DNA of 64,000 nt from Paraburkholderia sp. BL9I2N2 (GCF_004339745.1 NZ_SMGP01000001.1:496001-560000); one strand, 5' to 3'. Positions 39,411-49,240 are shown, counted from the first letter of the stretch. Made by a program: numbers and translations. Notes: generated from the sequence alone by a model not told the origin.

Positions 39411-40403
39411 ATGACCCTCATCGTCACCGGCGCGGCCGGTTTTATCGGCAGCAATCTCGTGAAGGCGCTCAACGAGCGCGGTGAACAACGCATCATCGCC
39501 GTGGACAACCTCACGCGTGCCGACAAGTTCAAGAATCTCGTCGACTGCGAGATCGACGACTACCTCGACAAGACCGAATTCGTCGAACGCTTCAAGCGCG
39601 GCGACTTCGGCAAGGTGCGCGCGATTTTCCACGAAGGCGCCTGTTCGGACACGATGGAAACCGACGGCCGCTACATGATGGACAACAATTTCCGCTATAG
39701 CCGCGACGTGCTCGATGTGTGCCTCGCGCAGAACATCCAGTTCCTGTACGCGTCGTCGGCGGCAACGTATGGCGGCTCGAGCCGTTTCGTCGAAGAGCGC
39801 GAGGTCGAGCAGCCGCTCAACGTGTACGGCTACTCGAAGTTCCTGTTCGATCAGGTGATTCGCCGCGTGCTGCCCACTGCGAAGAGCCAGATTGCCGGCT
39901 TCCGTTATTTCAATGTCTACGGGCCGCGCGAAACGCATAAGGCGCGCATGGCGTCGGTGGCGTTTCACAACTTCAACCAGTTCCGCGCCGAGGGCAAGGT
40001 CAAGCTGTTCGGCGAATACAACGGCTACGCCGCGGGCGAGCAGACGCGCGACTTCGTCTCCGTGGAAGACGTGGTGAAGGTCAACCTGTTCTTCTTCGAC
40101 AATCCGGACAAGTCGGGCATCTTCAATCTGGGCAGCGGCCGCGCGCAACCGTTCAACGACATCGCCAGCACGGTGGTCAACACGCTGCGCTCGCTGAACA
40201 ACGAACCGGCGCTGTCGCTCGCGGATCAGGTGCAGCGCGGGTTGATCGAATACATTCCGTTTCCCGATGCGTTGCGCGGCAAGTACCAGTGCTTCACGCA
40301 AGCGGATCAGTCGAAGCTGCGCGCAGCCGGCTACGACGCGCCGTTCCTGAGCGTTCAGGAAGGTGTCGATCGTTACGTGCGTTGGCTATTCGGCCAGGTG
40401 TAA
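39411..40403 (+). CDS. rfaD: ADP-L-glycero-D-manno-heptose 6-epimerase
   Basis: A 330-residue short-chain dehydrogenase/epimerase (HldD). It has [18 protein letters not shown] for NADP binding, then the SSAATYGG loop and the Y-x-x-x-K catalytic pair (YGYSK). It makes the final ADP-heptose used for the inner LPS core. The gene lies 141 bases after the kinase gene. Confidence 0.95.
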   Translation: MTLIVTGAAGFIGSNLVKALNERGEQRIIAVDNLTRADKFKNLVDCEIDDYLDKTEFVERFKRGDFGKVRAIFHEGACSDTMETDGRYMMDNNFRYSRDVLDVCLAQNIQFLYASSAATYGGSSRFVEEREVEQPLNVYGYSKFLFDQVIRRVLPTAKSQIAGFRYFNVYGPRETHKARMASVAFHNFNQFRAEGKVKLFGEYNGYAAGEQTRDFVSVEDVVKVNLFFFDNPDKSGIFNLGSGRAQPFNDIASTVVNTLRSLNNEPALSLADQVQRGLIEYIPFPDALRGKYQCFTQADQSKLRAAGYDAPFLSVQEGVDRYVRWLFGQV

Positions 40404-40426
40404 ATCTTTCGGATCCCTCTTTAAAC

Positions 40427-40479
40427 TGGAATCTCCCGGTTGGTGATGGTCGCCAACCGGTTGTACGAGGGAGATTCCA
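40427..40479 (+). promoter_or_regulatory. Long hairpin that hides the ribosome-binding site of the ComEA-like gene
   Basis: The outer stem pairs TGGAATCTCCC (40427-40437) with GGGAGATTCCA (40469-40479), 11 perfect pairs ending one base before the ATG at 40481. An inner stem pairs GGTTGG (40438-40443) with CCAACC (40453-40458) around a 9-base loop, leaving a 10-base bulge on the 3' side. The SD sequence GGGAG (40469-40473, 7 bases from the ATG) lies wholly in the 3' arm. No T-run follows, so it is not a terminator. Confidence 0.75.
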
Positions 40480-40480
40480 T

Positions 40481-40846
40481 ATGTTTCGAAAAATTCTGGT
40501 TACCGCGGCCATGCTGGCCGCTTTCGGCCACGCTTATGCGGCGGTCGACGTCAACACGGCCAATGAGGATGCGCTGCGCGGCATCAAGGGCATCGGTCCT
40601 GCCAAAGCGAAAGCCATTCTCGACGAGCGTGCAGCGCATGGTCCGTTCAAGGACCCGGCCGACCTCGGCAAGCGCGTCAAAGGCATGGGCGGGCATACTG
40701 TCGAGCGCCTGCAGGCGGAGGGTCTCGCTGTCGGTCCGGCTGGCGCGGCTGCTAACCCGCAGGCTGCGGCGTCTGCACAGACCAAAGGCGCGGCCGTTCC
40801 GGCCGGCACGCCAAAGAACAGCGCCACGGTGGCAGTGAAGAAATAG
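40481..40846 (+). CDS. ComEA-like helix-hairpin-helix DNA-binding protein
   Basis: A 121-residue exported protein. After a signal peptide (MFRKILVTAAMLAAFGHAYA) comes a ComEA-type helix-hairpin-helix domain, VDVNTANEDALRGIKGIGPAKAKAILDER, and an Ala/Pro/Lys-rich tail. ComEA binds incoming DNA in the periplasm during natural transformation; a single-HhH protein like this could do so, but many bacteria carry such proteins with unknown roles. No other com gene is near. Translation looks controlled by the hairpin at 40427-40479. A terminator follows at 40966. Confidence 0.88.
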   Translation: MFRKILVTAAMLAAFGHAYAAVDVNTANEDALRGIKGIGPAKAKAILDERAAHGPFKDPADLGKRVKGMGGHTVERLQAEGLAVGPAGAAANPQAAASAQTKGAAVPAGTPKNSATVAVKK

Positions 40847-40965
40847 CCTTACGCGGACTTTGCGTGCGGGCCTCGTGACCCGCTCGCGGAGTCCGTCCCC
40901 GTGGTTCCCCTTCATGGTCGGAGTTGGCAGCAACACTCCTTCAGCTGTCATGCAGATGACTGGCT

Positions 40966-40991
40966 CCCGCGGTTCTCAGCCGCGGGCTTTT
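40966..40991 (+). terminator. Intrinsic terminator after the ComEA-like gene
   Basis: CCCGCGG (40966-40972) pairs with CCGCGGG (40980-40986), followed by CTTTTT. Confidence 0.75.
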
Positions 40992-41071
40992 TGCGCTGCG
41001 GGCGCTCGCTGACGGGGCGCCTGCATCCATGCGGGCAGAAGGGCCGCGCGGCAGCCGCGGGCACGGTGGTT

Positions 41072-41077
41072 TAGAAT
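41072..41077 (+). promoter_or_regulatory. Candidate -10 of cysM
   Basis: TAGAAT lies 44 bases before the cysM ATG, downstream of the terminator at 40966. No good -35 is visible. Confidence 0.35.
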
Positions 41078-41120
41078 CGATGGATTGAAGACTCCGCGCA
41101 TCGACAGCACCAGAACCGAT

Positions 41121-42023
41121 ATGGCTTACAAAACGATTGAAGACACGATCGGCAATACGCCGCTCGTACAACTCGTCCGGCTCCCCGACGACGAGATCCG
41201 CAGCCGCAATAACGTGATCCTTGCGAAGCTCGAAGGCAATAACCCGGCGGGCTCGGTGAAGGATCGCCCGGCGTTGTCGATGATCAAGAAAGCGGAAGCG
41301 CGTGGCCGCATCAAACCCGGCGACACGCTGATCGAATCGACCAGCGGCAACACGGGTATTGCGCTCGCCATGGCGGCAGCGGTCCGTGGCTACAAAATGG
41401 TCCTGATCATGCCGGAAGATCTGTCGGTGGAACGCCGTCAGAGCATGGCCGCGTACGGCGCGCAGATCGTGCTCACGCCGGTCACGGGCGGCATGGAGTA
41501 CGCACGCGATCTCGCCGAGCAGATGCAGCGCGAAGGCAAGGGCATCATCCTCGATCAGTTTGCCAATCCCGACAATCCGGCCTCGCACGTCGAGGGCACG
41601 GGCCCGGAAATCTGGCGCGACACCGAAGGGCGCATTACCCACTTCGTGTCGTCGATGGGCACGACCGGCACGATCATGGGCGTGTCCACTTATCTGAAAG
41701 AACAGAATCAGGCTATCGAGATCATCGGCGCGCAACCTGAAGAAGGGTCGCGTATTCCGGGCATCCGCAAATGGCCGGAAGCGTATCTGCCGAAGATTTT
41801 CGATCGCAGCCGCGTCGACCGTGTCGAGAACGTGAGCCAGGCCGCCGCGGAAGCGATGGCGCGCCGCATGGCGTCGGTGGAAGGGATTTTTGCCGGCATC
41901 TCGTCGGGCGGCGCCTGCGAAGTGGCGCTGCGCGTCGCGCGGCAGGTCGAGAACGCGACGATCGTGTTCATCGTCTGCGATCGCGGCGACCGCTATCTGT
42001 CGACCGGTGTGTTTCCCGCATAA
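41121..42023 (+). CDS. cysM: Cysteine synthase B (O-acetylserine sulfhydrylase)
   Basis: A 300-residue PLP enzyme that forms cysteine from O-acetylserine and sulfide or thiosulfate. The PLP Lys is K47 in NPAGSVKDRP, the substrate loop is STSGNTGIALA, and the PLP-phosphate loop is SMGTTGTIMG. The length and the absence of a C-terminal CBS domain fit CysM. The ATG at 41121 replaces an in-frame ATT/ATG-less extension. Confidence 0.94.
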   Translation: MAYKTIEDTIGNTPLVQLVRLPDDEIRSRNNVILAKLEGNNPAGSVKDRPALSMIKKAEARGRIKPGDTLIESTSGNTGIALAMAAAVRGYKMVLIMPEDLSVERRQSMAAYGAQIVLTPVTGGMEYARDLAEQMQREGKGIILDQFANPDNPASHVEGTGPEIWRDTEGRITHFVSSMGTTGTIMGVSTYLKEQNQAIEIIGAQPEEGSRIPGIRKWPEAYLPKIFDRSRVDRVENVSQAAAEAMARRMASVEGIFAGISSGGACEVALRVARQVENATIVFIVCDRGDRYLSTGVFPA

Positions 42024-42055
42024 ACGCGTCGTCGCTCAGAGTGTCGCTCGCCAAC

Positions 42056-42088
42056 GAAAAAGCGCCGGTTCAAAACCGGCGCTTTTTC
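42056..42088. terminator. Bidirectional terminator between cysM and mltB
   Basis: A perfect 15-bp stem (42056-42070 with 42074-42088) with a CAA loop and A/T tracts in both arms, serving both convergent genes. Confidence 0.9.
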
Positions 42089-42131
42089 ATTTTGTCGGCT
42101 CGTGAGGCGCACTCGGCGCCCGCATGGCCGA

Positions 42132-43364
42132 CTATTGCGAAGCCGCAACCGGCGGCGCCGCGTTGTTGACGGCGTTGTTCGTGGCGTCGCCGGCTTCCAT
42201 CTGCGCCTTGACCCGCTGGCCCAACTGATACACCGCGAGCGCGTAGAAGAAACTGCGGTTATAGCGCGTCAGCACGTAGAAGTTCTTCAAGCCCAGCATG
42301 AACTCGGTGCCACGTCCCGGTGAGGGCAGATCCACCACCGTCACCGGCGTGCCGGCCTCCGACGCGATATCGACGTCCGGTTCGTTCAGCAGCAACCCGG
42401 CGCGCAGCAACTGACTGAGCGGCCAGTGTGGCTCCGGCTGGCCGTCGGCGGCTGCTTGCGCGACGCCCAGGCTGCCGGCGTCCGAGCCGATCTTCCACAC
42501 CACCGGCCGGCCGTTTTCCCAACCGTTCTGACGCAGGTAATTCGCCACGCTGCCGATCGCGTCCGCCTGGCTCGTGCGCAGGTCGATCTGTTTGTTGCCG
42601 TCGTAGCTCACCGCGTATTGGACGATGCTGCTCGGCAGAAACTGCGGAATGCCGATCGCGCCGGTGTACGAGCCGAGCACCGTGGTCGGATCGATCTGCG
42701 AGTCGCGCGTCCACACCAAATAGTCTTCGAGATTCTTGCGGAAAGTCGCCTGGCGATCCGCGCGATTGGCGGTGTTCGGATAGTCGAAGCTGAGCGTGGT
42801 CAGCGCGTCGAGCACGCGGAAGTTGCCCATGAAGCGGCCATAAATCGTCTCCACGCCGATGATGCCGACGATCACTTCCGGCGGCACGCCGAACTCTTCA
42901 TAGGCGCGTTGCAGCGTGGCCTGGTTCGCGCGCCAGAAGCGCGCGCCGGCATTGATGCGGACCTGGTCAAGGAAACGCGACTGATACACGCGCCAGTTCT
43001 TGACCGACGGCGAAGGCGACGGCGTCACGAGCTTGACTGCGGTCGCCGAATAGCTCACGCCGGTAAAGAGTGAGTGCAGCGCGGATTCGTCGAAGTCGTA
43101 GCGCGCGACCATGTCGTTGATGAACGCATTGACATCGGCATTGTTCGCGTAGCGCTGCGGGATGATCTCTTCTTCAAACGTTTGCCCTTGCGGCACCGCG
43201 GGTTGCGGTTGGCCTTGCGCGAGCAGCACCGGCGGTTTCTTGCCGGCGCTTTGCGCGATCGCCGGACTGGTTGCCATGAACATGCACGATGCGACGGATA
43301 GTGCGGCGGCCATGGTTCTGGTACGTAGCCGGTTTCGTGCAGACAGAGCAAGCTTGACGGTCAT
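42132..43364 (-). CDS. mltB: Lytic murein transglycosylase B
   Basis: A 410-residue periplasmic enzyme that cleaves glycan strands to 1,6-anhydroMurNAc. It has an N-terminal export signal (to about residue 38) without a clear lipobox Cys, so it may be soluble rather than lipid-anchored. The catalytic Glu is E172 in IIGVETIYGRFMG; SYTGAIGIPQFLPSS and FMLGLKNFYVLTRYNRSFFYALAV are typical of the MltB family. It stands alone. Confidence 0.93.
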   Translation of the reverse strand: MTVKLALSARNRLRTRTMAAALSVASCMFMATSPAIAQSAGKKPPVLLAQGQPQPAVPQGQTFEEEIIPQRYANNADVNAFINDMVARYDFDESALHSLFTGVSYSATAVKLVTPSPSPSVKNWRVYQSRFLDQVRINAGARFWRANQATLQRAYEEFGVPPEVIVGIIGVETIYGRFMGNFRVLDALTTLSFDYPNTANRADRQATFRKNLEDYLVWTRDSQIDPTTVLGSYTGAIGIPQFLPSSIVQYAVSYDGNKQIDLRTSQADAIGSVANYLRQNGWENGRPVVWKIGSDAGSLGVAQAAADGQPEPHWPLSQLLRAGLLLNEPDVDIASEAGTPVTVVDLPSPGRGTEFMLGLKNFYVLTRYNRSFFYALAVYQLGQRVKAQMEAGDATNNAVNNAAPPVAASQ

Positions 43365-43578
43365 AGTTAGCTAAAGGCGCGTGGCGCAGGAGACAAGGGA
43401 AAGACGGGGAAAAACCGATCGGGGCAGTATACCCGACGCCTCTGCGCAAAACTGTGCCTGACGCGTGACAGCCGCATCGTGTGGTAACTTGATGCATGTT
43501 GGCGCGCCGAGGGCGCGCGTCCCTGGAAGGAGACATGCCGCGCGCGCTTCGAAGGCGTGACGCCGCAGAAAGAGAATC

Positions 43579-44502
43579 ATGGCAACAGGCTTCTATTCCC
43601 ACGCCGACTGTCTGCTGCACGATATGGGGCAATGGCATCCCGAATGCCCCGCGCGTCTGCAGGCAATCGAAGATCAGTTGATCGCGAGCCGCATCGACTC
43701 GCTGATCGAGCGCGAGTCGCCGCCACTCGCCGACGATGCCGCGCTGCTGCGCGTGCATACGCAAGCTCACGTCGATTACATCCGCAGCCGCTCGCCGGCT
43801 GAAGGCATGGCCGAAATCGATCCCGATACGACGATGAACCCGCACACCTTGCAGGCCGCATTGCGCGCGGCGGGCGCCGCGGTTGCCGCGACCGATGCGG
43901 TGATCGAAGGCCGCTACGACAATGCCTTCTGCAGCGTGCGCCCGCCCGGCCACCATGCGGAGCCGGCGCGCGCCATGGGCTTTTGTTTCTTCAACAACGT
44001 CGCGATCGCCGCGCGTCATGCGCTCGAAGTGCACGGCTTGCAGCGCGTCGCGATCATCGACTTCGACGTGCATCACGGCAACGGCACCGAAGCGGCTTTC
44101 TCGGGCGACTCGCGCGTGCTGATGTGCAGCATCTTCCAGCATCCGTTCTATCCGTTCACGGGCGCCGACAACCAGGCGCCCAACATGTGCAACGTGCCGA
44201 TGCCGGCGCGCTCGAAAGGCATGGCGGTGCGCGAGGCGGTAGACCTGCTGTGGCTGCCGCGCCTGCATGATTTCAAGCCGGAGATGCTGTTCATCTCGGC
44301 CGGTTTCGACGCGCATCGCGAGGACGACCTCGGCAACATGGGCCTCGTCGAAGACGATTACGCCTGGATCACCGATCAGATGCGCGAGATCGCGAAGCGT
44401 TATGCGCATGGACGGATAGTCAGTTGCCTCGAAGGCGGCTACAACCTGTCCGCGTTGGGGCGCAGCGTGGTCGCCCACGTGCGTTCGCTGGCCGGGATCT
44501 GA
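43579..44502 (+). CDS. Histone deacetylase-family protein (acetoin utilization/APAH-like)
   Basis: A 307-residue zinc-dependent deacetylase fold protein. Diagnostic segments are RPPGHHAEPARAMGFCFFNN, IDFDVHHGNGTEAAF (the D-x-H zinc ligands) and SAGFDAHREDD (third ligand). Bacterial members deacetylate polyamines, acetylated small molecules or proteins; the substrate here is unknown. An enoyl-CoA hydratase gene follows 66 bases later. Confidence 0.92.
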   Translation: MATGFYSHADCLLHDMGQWHPECPARLQAIEDQLIASRIDSLIERESPPLADDAALLRVHTQAHVDYIRSRSPAEGMAEIDPDTTMNPHTLQAALRAAGAAVAATDAVIEGRYDNAFCSVRPPGHHAEPARAMGFCFFNNVAIAARHALEVHGLQRVAIIDFDVHHGNGTEAAFSGDSRVLMCSIFQHPFYPFTGADNQAPNMCNVPMPARSKGMAVREAVDLLWLPRLHDFKPEMLFISAGFDAHREDDLGNMGLVEDDYAWITDQMREIAKRYAHGRIVSCLEGGYNLSALGRSVVAHVRSLAGI

Positions 44503-44568
44503 GCCGCTAAACCGCTGCGCCGGTGCCGCGCGCGGCGCCATCCACTCAAAACGCATTAGGAGCGAGCC

Positions 44569-45381
44569 ATGAACGCCGATGCGCGCAACAACGTTTCACT
44601 GGTCGAAATCGAACACGGCGCGTACGGGGTGCCGGGCGTCGTGCGTTTGACGATGAACCGGCCCGACGCCTTCAACGCGCTCTCCGAAGCCTTGCTCGAC
44701 GACCTGCAGACCGCATTGAGCGAAATCGGGCGGTCGGACGCGCGTGTGGTGGTGATCGCCGGCGCGGGTCGGGCGTTCTGCGCGGGACACGATCTGAAGG
44801 AAATGCGCGCGGCGCCTTCCTTGGCGTATTACCAGGCGCTGTTCGCCCGCTGCACGAAGCTCATGATGACGATCCAGCGCTTGCCGCAACCCGTGATCGC
44901 GCGCGTGCAGGGCATCGCGACGGCGGCCGGCTGTCAACTCGTCGCGATGTGCGATCTGGCTGTCGCCGCCGACACGGCGCGGTTTGCCGTCTCGGGTGTG
45001 AACCTCGGCCTCTTCTGCGCGACACCCTCCGTGCCGCTGTCGCGCAACCTGTCGCGCAAAGCGGCGCTTGAAATGCTGCTCACCGGCGATTTCATCGATG
45101 CCGCCGAGGCGAAGCAGCAAGGTCTCGTGAACCGCGTGGTCCCGGCAGATGCGCTCGACCCGGAAATCGCGCGGCTCGCCACCGGCATTTGCGCGAAACC
45201 CGTCGAAGCCGTGAGCGCCGGCAAAGGCCTCTTCTATCGTCAGTTGGAGATGGGTATCGAAGCGGCTTATCAGCTCGCCGGCCAGACCATGGCCTGCAAT
45301 ATGATGGACGAGTCAGCGCTCGAAGGCGTGCAGGCTTTCATCGACAAACGGCCGCCCGACTGGAAGCGTGACGCGAGCTAG
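44569..45381 (+). CDS. Enoyl-CoA hydratase/isomerase family protein
   Basis: A 270-residue crotonase-fold protein. The oxyanion-hole motif is AGAGRAFCAGHDLKEMR and the second is QGIATAAGCQLVAMCDLAVAA. The usual two catalytic Glu residues of true hydratases are not clearly present (position two reads FAVSGVNLGLF), so it may be an isomerase or a ECHDC3-like protein. AGGAG precedes the ATG. It is convergent with the lipase gene, 11 bases apart. Confidence 0.88.
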   Translation: MNADARNNVSLVEIEHGAYGVPGVVRLTMNRPDAFNALSEALLDDLQTALSEIGRSDARVVVIAGAGRAFCAGHDLKEMRAAPSLAYYQALFARCTKLMMTIQRLPQPVIARVQGIATAAGCQLVAMCDLAVAADTARFAVSGVNLGLFCATPSVPLSRNLSRKAALEMLLTGDFIDAAEAKQQGLVNRVVPADALDPEIARLATGICAKPVEAVSAGKGLFYRQLEMGIEAAYQLAGQTMACNMMDESALEGVQAFIDKRPPDWKRDAS

Positions 45382-45392
45382 TCGCGCGTCGC

Positions 45393-46298
45393 TCAGGCTT
45401 TAAGCACCACCCGTTTTTCAATCCACTCGATCAACGCGCCGATCACCCGATCGCGGTCGATGTCGTTCATCGTCTCGTGATAGCTGCCTTCGTGCAGCGT
45501 AAGCGTCTTATCCGGCGAGCCTGCGTGCTCACCGAAGTCGCGGCTGCCTTCGGGTTCGGTGAGCTTATCGGCGGTGCCGTGATAAACCAGTAGCGGTACC
45601 CGCAAGTCCGCACGGCCGCGTTCGATGCGCGCCATCGCCAGCAACAGTTCCGCGCCGGTGCGCGCGGGAATCGCGCCGTGATGCACGAGCGGATCGTTGC
45701 GATTGGCGTTCACCACGGGCTGAAGGCGCGAGAGCAAAGCGGCGTCGATTTTCATCGCCGGGAAGCTCGGGTAGAGGCGGCTGATCACCTGGCTCAGCTT
45801 CAGCATCCAGCGCGGCACGTCGCGGCCGGGCGCAAGCGCCGGGCTCGACAGGATCAGACCGTTCAGGCGCCGGCCGCTCGCGTCGAGGCGCTCGATCGCG
45901 TACAACGCGGCCACGGCGCCGCCCATGCTGTGGCCCATCAGGAAGAGCGGGGCGCAACTTTGCGCCGCGGCGTCGAGCAAGGCTTTTGCGTCCAGCAGAT
46001 AGTCGTCGAAGCGCTTCACGTACGACCGCTTGCCGGGCGCCTGGCCGTGGCCGCGCAGATCGATCGCCACCAGTTCGATGCCGGCCGCGTTCAGGCGCAC
46101 GGCCAGCGCCGCATAGCGGCCGGCGTGCTCGGCGAGCCCGTGGAGCAGCGCGACCGTGGCGCGCAGCGGCGCGGCGGCCGGCCAGCGGTACAGCGGCAGG
46201 TCCACGCCATCGCCGGTCGTGACCGACGAGCACTGCGGCTCGCCAGCGTTGCGGTTGCCCGCGACTGGCCGCGGATTGCTGCGTTGAGATGTCTCCAT
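45393..46298 (-). CDS. Alpha/beta hydrolase, monoacylglycerol lipase-like
   Basis: A 301-residue serine hydrolase. The nucleophile elbow is MGHSMGG; HGLAEHAGRYAALA (oxyanion region) and D in YHGTADKLTEPEGS with H in GSYHETMND complete the triad. The pattern is that of monoacylglycerol lipase/lysophospholipase (PldB-like). The ATG at 46298 is chosen over the frame end at 46394, which adds basic sequence. Convergent with the enoyl-CoA hydratase gene, which suggests but does not prove a lipid theme. Confidence 0.87.
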   Translation of the reverse strand: METSQRSNPRPVAGNRNAGEPQCSSVTTGDGVDLPLYRWPAAAPLRATVALLHGLAEHAGRYAALAVRLNAAGIELVAIDLRGHGQAPGKRSYVKRFDDYLLDAKALLDAAAQSCAPLFLMGHSMGGAVAALYAIERLDASGRRLNGLILSSPALAPGRDVPRWMLKLSQVISRLYPSFPAMKIDAALLSRLQPVVNANRNDPLVHHGAIPARTGAELLLAMARIERGRADLRVPLLVYHGTADKLTEPEGSRDFGEHAGSPDKTLTLHEGSYHETMNDIDRDRVIGALIEWIEKRVVLKA

Positions 46299-46445
46299 GG
46301 CTGCGCGCTTATCCTGATTTTGATCCGCCCGATCATAGTCGCAGCGACAGTGCGCGCGCGAGCATCTCGCGCGGAGCGAGCCTCTAATGCCCACAGGTTA
46401 TGAAAAGATCGTAATTGATTATTAAAGGGAATGACGGCGCTGCGG

Positions 46446-46451
46446 TAGAAT
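46446..46451 (+). promoter_or_regulatory. Candidate -10 of metNIQ
   Basis: TAGAAT, 89 bases before the metN ATG. No clear -35. I see neither a SAM riboswitch fold nor a MetJ-box tandem in the leader. Confidence 0.3.
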
Positions 46452-46539
46452 TGCGGGCTCAAATCCCAATAAAAGTAACGGCGGCCGCTTGTCGGGAGCA
46501 CACAACGCTCGCTGACAGACTCCGCCGTTTCGTTTTTCC

Positions 46540-47574
46540 ATGATCGAAATACGCAATATCTCCCAGCGGTTCGCCGGGCCCCGGGGCTGGGTCGAGGCGC
46601 TGCACAACGTCAATCTGTCGATTCCGGCGGGCGAGGTGTTCGGCATCATCGGCCGCAGCGGCGCGGGCAAGAGCACGCTCGTGCGCACCCTGAACCTGCT
46701 GACGCGCCCAAGCGAAGGCAATATCGTCGTCAACGGCCGCGATCTGACGACGCTGCCCGCCGCGCAATTGCGCGAGGCGCGCCGCGAGATCGGCATGATT
46801 TTCCAGCACTTCAATTTGCTGTCGTCGCGCACGGTCTACGAGAACGTCGCGCTGCCGCTCGAACTCGCCGGCATGAAGCGCGATGAGATCGAAGCGAACG
46901 TGCTGCCGCTGCTCGAACTGGTCGGCCTGTCGGCGCAGAAGGACCGGTATCCGGCGCAGATCAGCGGCGGCCAGAAGCAGCGCGTCGGCATTGCGCGCGC
47001 TCTTGCGAGCAAGCCCAAAGTGCTGCTTTCCGACGAAGCGACCTCCGCGCTCGATCCCGAAACCACGCGCGCGATTCTCGACCTGCTCAAGCGCATCAAT
47101 CGCGAACTGAACCTGACCATCGTGCTGATCACGCACCAGATGGACGTGATCAAGCAGGTCTGCGACCGCGTCGCCGTGCTGGACGCGGGCCGTGTGGTCG
47201 AAGAAGGCAAGGTGATCGACGTGTTCCTGCAACCGCATCACGAAGTCACGCGCGCCTTGATCGGCGACGTGATCGCGCAGGAACTGCCGCCCGCCATGAA
47301 GGCGCGCGTCGCGGAGCGCCTGAAGACCGGCAGCGGCCACTTGCTGCGCCTCGCGTTCACCGGCTCGGGCGTCGATCAGCCGATTCTGTCGGAAACGATT
47401 CGCCGCTACGAACTCGACTTCAACATCCTGCACGGCCAGATCGATGAGATCCAGGGGCAGGCGTTCGGCTCGCTCGCGGTGCTCGCGGGCGGCGAACCGA
47501 CGAAGGTGGCGCAAGCGCTGACGTATCTGCGTGAACAGGGCGTGGTGGTGGAGGAGTTGTCGTATGTTGAGTGA
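46540..47574 (+). CDS. metN: Methionine ABC transporter ATP-binding protein
   Basis: A 344-residue ATPase. Walker A is GRSGAGKST (residues 38-46), the signature is [15 protein letters not shown], and Walker B is [17 protein letters not shown]-terminal NIL domain (about residues 265-340) binds methionine and blocks uptake when the cell is full. It overlaps metI by 11 bases. Confidence 0.95.
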   Translation: MIEIRNISQRFAGPRGWVEALHNVNLSIPAGEVFGIIGRSGAGKSTLVRTLNLLTRPSEGNIVVNGRDLTTLPAAQLREARREIGMIFQHFNLLSSRTVYENVALPLELAGMKRDEIEANVLPLLELVGLSAQKDRYPAQISGGQKQRVGIARALASKPKVLLSDEATSALDPETTRAILDLLKRINRELNLTIVLITHQMDVIKQVCDRVAVLDAGRVVEEGKVIDVFLQPHHEVTRALIGDVIAQELPPAMKARVAERLKTGSGHLLRLAFTGSGVDQPILSETIRRYELDFNILHGQIDEIQGQAFGSLAVLAGGEPTKVAQALTYLREQGVVVEELSYVE

Positions 47575-48217
47575 AATGTTCGATATGTTCGTCCAGTCGT
47601 TCTGGGAAACGCTCGTGATGGTGGGCATTTCCGGACTGGTCGGCGCCTTGGTGGGTTTGCCGCTCGGCGTGCTGCTGTATCTGACGGACCGCCAGGGCGT
47701 ATTGCAGAACATCGCCGTGAATCGCGTGATGGGCGTCATTGTGAATGCGGTGCGTTCGACGCCGTTCATCATCCTGCTGGTCGCCGTGATTCCGTTCACG
47801 CGTCTCGTGGTGGGTTCGTCGATCGGCACCGCCGCCGCTGTCGTGCCGCTGACGATCGCCGCGGCGCCGTTCATCGCGCGCCTGGTCGAGACCGCACTGC
47901 GCGAAGTGGATCGCGGCCTGATCGAAGCAGCGCAAGCGATGGGTGCAACCACTAGCCAGATCGTCTTCAAGGTGTTGCTGCCGGAATCGCTGCCGGGGGT
48001 GGTCGCCGGCCTGACGATCACGTTCGTCTCGCTGGTCGGCTATTCGGCGATGGCCGGCGCAATCGGCGGCGGCGGGCTTGGCGATCTCGGGATTCGCTAT
48101 GGGTATCAGCGGTTCCTGCCGGAAGTGATGTTGACGGTCGTGGTGATCCTGATCGTCTTCGTGCAGTTGGTGCAGTCGTTCGGGGATTGGCTCGTGCGTC
48201 GTTTGAGCCATAAGTAA
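47564..48217 (+). CDS. metI: Methionine ABC transporter permease
   Basis: A 217-residue inner-membrane permease with five predicted helices. The EAA loop is [22 protein letters not shown]. The ATG at 47564 lies inside the end of metN, with GGAGGAG 7 bases upstream, so translation is coupled. Confidence 0.94.
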   Translation: MLSEMFDMFVQSFWETLVMVGISGLVGALVGLPLGVLLYLTDRQGVLQNIAVNRVMGVIVNAVRSTPFIILLVAVIPFTRLVVGSSIGTAAAVVPLTIAAAPFIARLVETALREVDRGLIEAAQAMGATTSQIVFKVLLPESLPGVVAGLTITFVSLVGYSAMAGAIGGGGLGDLGIRYGYQRFLPEVMLTVVVILIVFVQLVQSFGDWLVRRLSHK

Positions 48218-48251
48218 AACAACAAAGTCGATAGATTCGGAAAGGTCCATC

Positions 48252-49049
48252 ATGCAACGTCGTTTCATTCTCAAGCTGGCGGCCGTGCTCGGCGCCGCAT
48301 CGCTGTTCGCCGCCAACGCGGCTCACGCCGAAGACACGATCAAGGTCGGCGTCACCGGCGGTCCGCACGCGCAGATCATGGAAGTCGTGAAAACAGTCGC
48401 GGCGAAGAACGGTCTGAACATCAAGATCGTCGAGTTCTCCGACTACGTGCAGCCGAACGCCGCGCTCGCCGGCGGCGATCTGGACGCGAACAGCTACCAG
48501 CACGACCCGTATCTGCAGGCGCAGGTGAAGGACCGTGGCTACAAGCTGATCCGTATCGCGGACACGGTCACGTACCCGATGGGCATCTATTCGAAGAAAG
48601 TGAAGACGCTGGCCGAGCTGCAGCCGGGCGCGAAGATCGCGGTGCCGAATGATCCGACCAACGGTGGCCGCGCGCTGCTGTTGCTGCAAAAGCAGGGTCT
48701 GCTGAAACTGCGCGCCGACGCGGGCCTGAAGGCGACGCCGCTCGACATCGTCGACAATCCGAAGAAGCTGAAGATCGTCGAACTCGACGCCGCGCAGATT
48801 CCGCGCTCGCTGAACGACGTGGACGCCGCTGCAATCAACACGAACTTCGCTATGGAAGCGGGTCTGAAGCCCAAGCAGGACGCCATTGCGATGGAAGACC
48901 CGAAAGGCCCCTACGTGAACATCATCGCAATCCGCGAGGCGGATAAGAATAAGCCGTGGGTCGCCAAGCTGGTCGCGGCGTATCATTCGCCGGAAGTGAA
49001 GCAGTTCATTGAAAGTAAATTTGGCGGGTCGGTCATCACCGCGTGGTGA
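48252..49049 (+). CDS. metQ: Methionine-binding protein
   Basis: A 265-residue substrate-binding protein of the NlpA/MetQ family. The signal peptide ends NAAHAE; there is no lipobox Cys, so it appears soluble periplasmic, unlike E. coli MetQ. VGVTGGPHAQIMEVVK and YPMGIYSKKVK are family motifs. It closes the metNIQ operon; a terminator follows at 49111. Confidence 0.94.
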   Translation: MQRRFILKLAAVLGAASLFAANAAHAEDTIKVGVTGGPHAQIMEVVKTVAAKNGLNIKIVEFSDYVQPNAALAGGDLDANSYQHDPYLQAQVKDRGYKLIRIADTVTYPMGIYSKKVKTLAELQPGAKIAVPNDPTNGGRALLLLQKQGLLKLRADAGLKATPLDIVDNPKKLKIVELDAAQIPRSLNDVDAAAINTNFAMEAGLKPKQDAIAMEDPKGPYVNIIAIREADKNKPWVAKLVAAYHSPEVKQFIESKFGGSVITAW

Positions 49050-49110
49050 GCCGGAGGCCTCCAGAACAAGCAAGACACGACGGCGATGCAAAATTTGAGT
49101 CGTAGGTCTT

Positions 49111-49137
49111 AACCCGGGGTTGCCACCCGGGTTTTTT
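49111..49137 (+). terminator. Intrinsic terminator after metQ
   Basis: AACCCGGG (49111-49118) pairs with CCCGGGTT (49126-49133), followed by a T-run to 49137. Confidence 0.88.
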
Positions 49138-49150
49138 CGAGATTAAAATA

Positions 49151-49162
49151 GAACGATCGTTC
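49151..49162. promoter_or_regulatory. Perfect 12-bp palindrome upstream of etfBA
   Basis: GAACGATCGTTC is a perfect palindrome between the metQ terminator and etfB. This form is typical of TetR-family operators; beta-proteobacteria use TetR-type regulators of fatty-acid degradation (FadP and related), and the next genes are etfBA and an acyl-CoA dehydrogenase. The regulator is inferred. Confidence 0.5.
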
Positions 49163-49240
49163 GATATTGCCGTCACGCCACTGAGGAGCGATATCCTCCT
49201 GCTAGAGCGCCCGCGACAGGGCTGCCACGAGGGCAGTCGT

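Noticed and set aside
46299..46539. SAM riboswitch or MetJ boxes before metN
   Set aside because: I could not build a SAM-I/SAM-II-like fold or find tandem AGACGTCT-type boxes in the leader.
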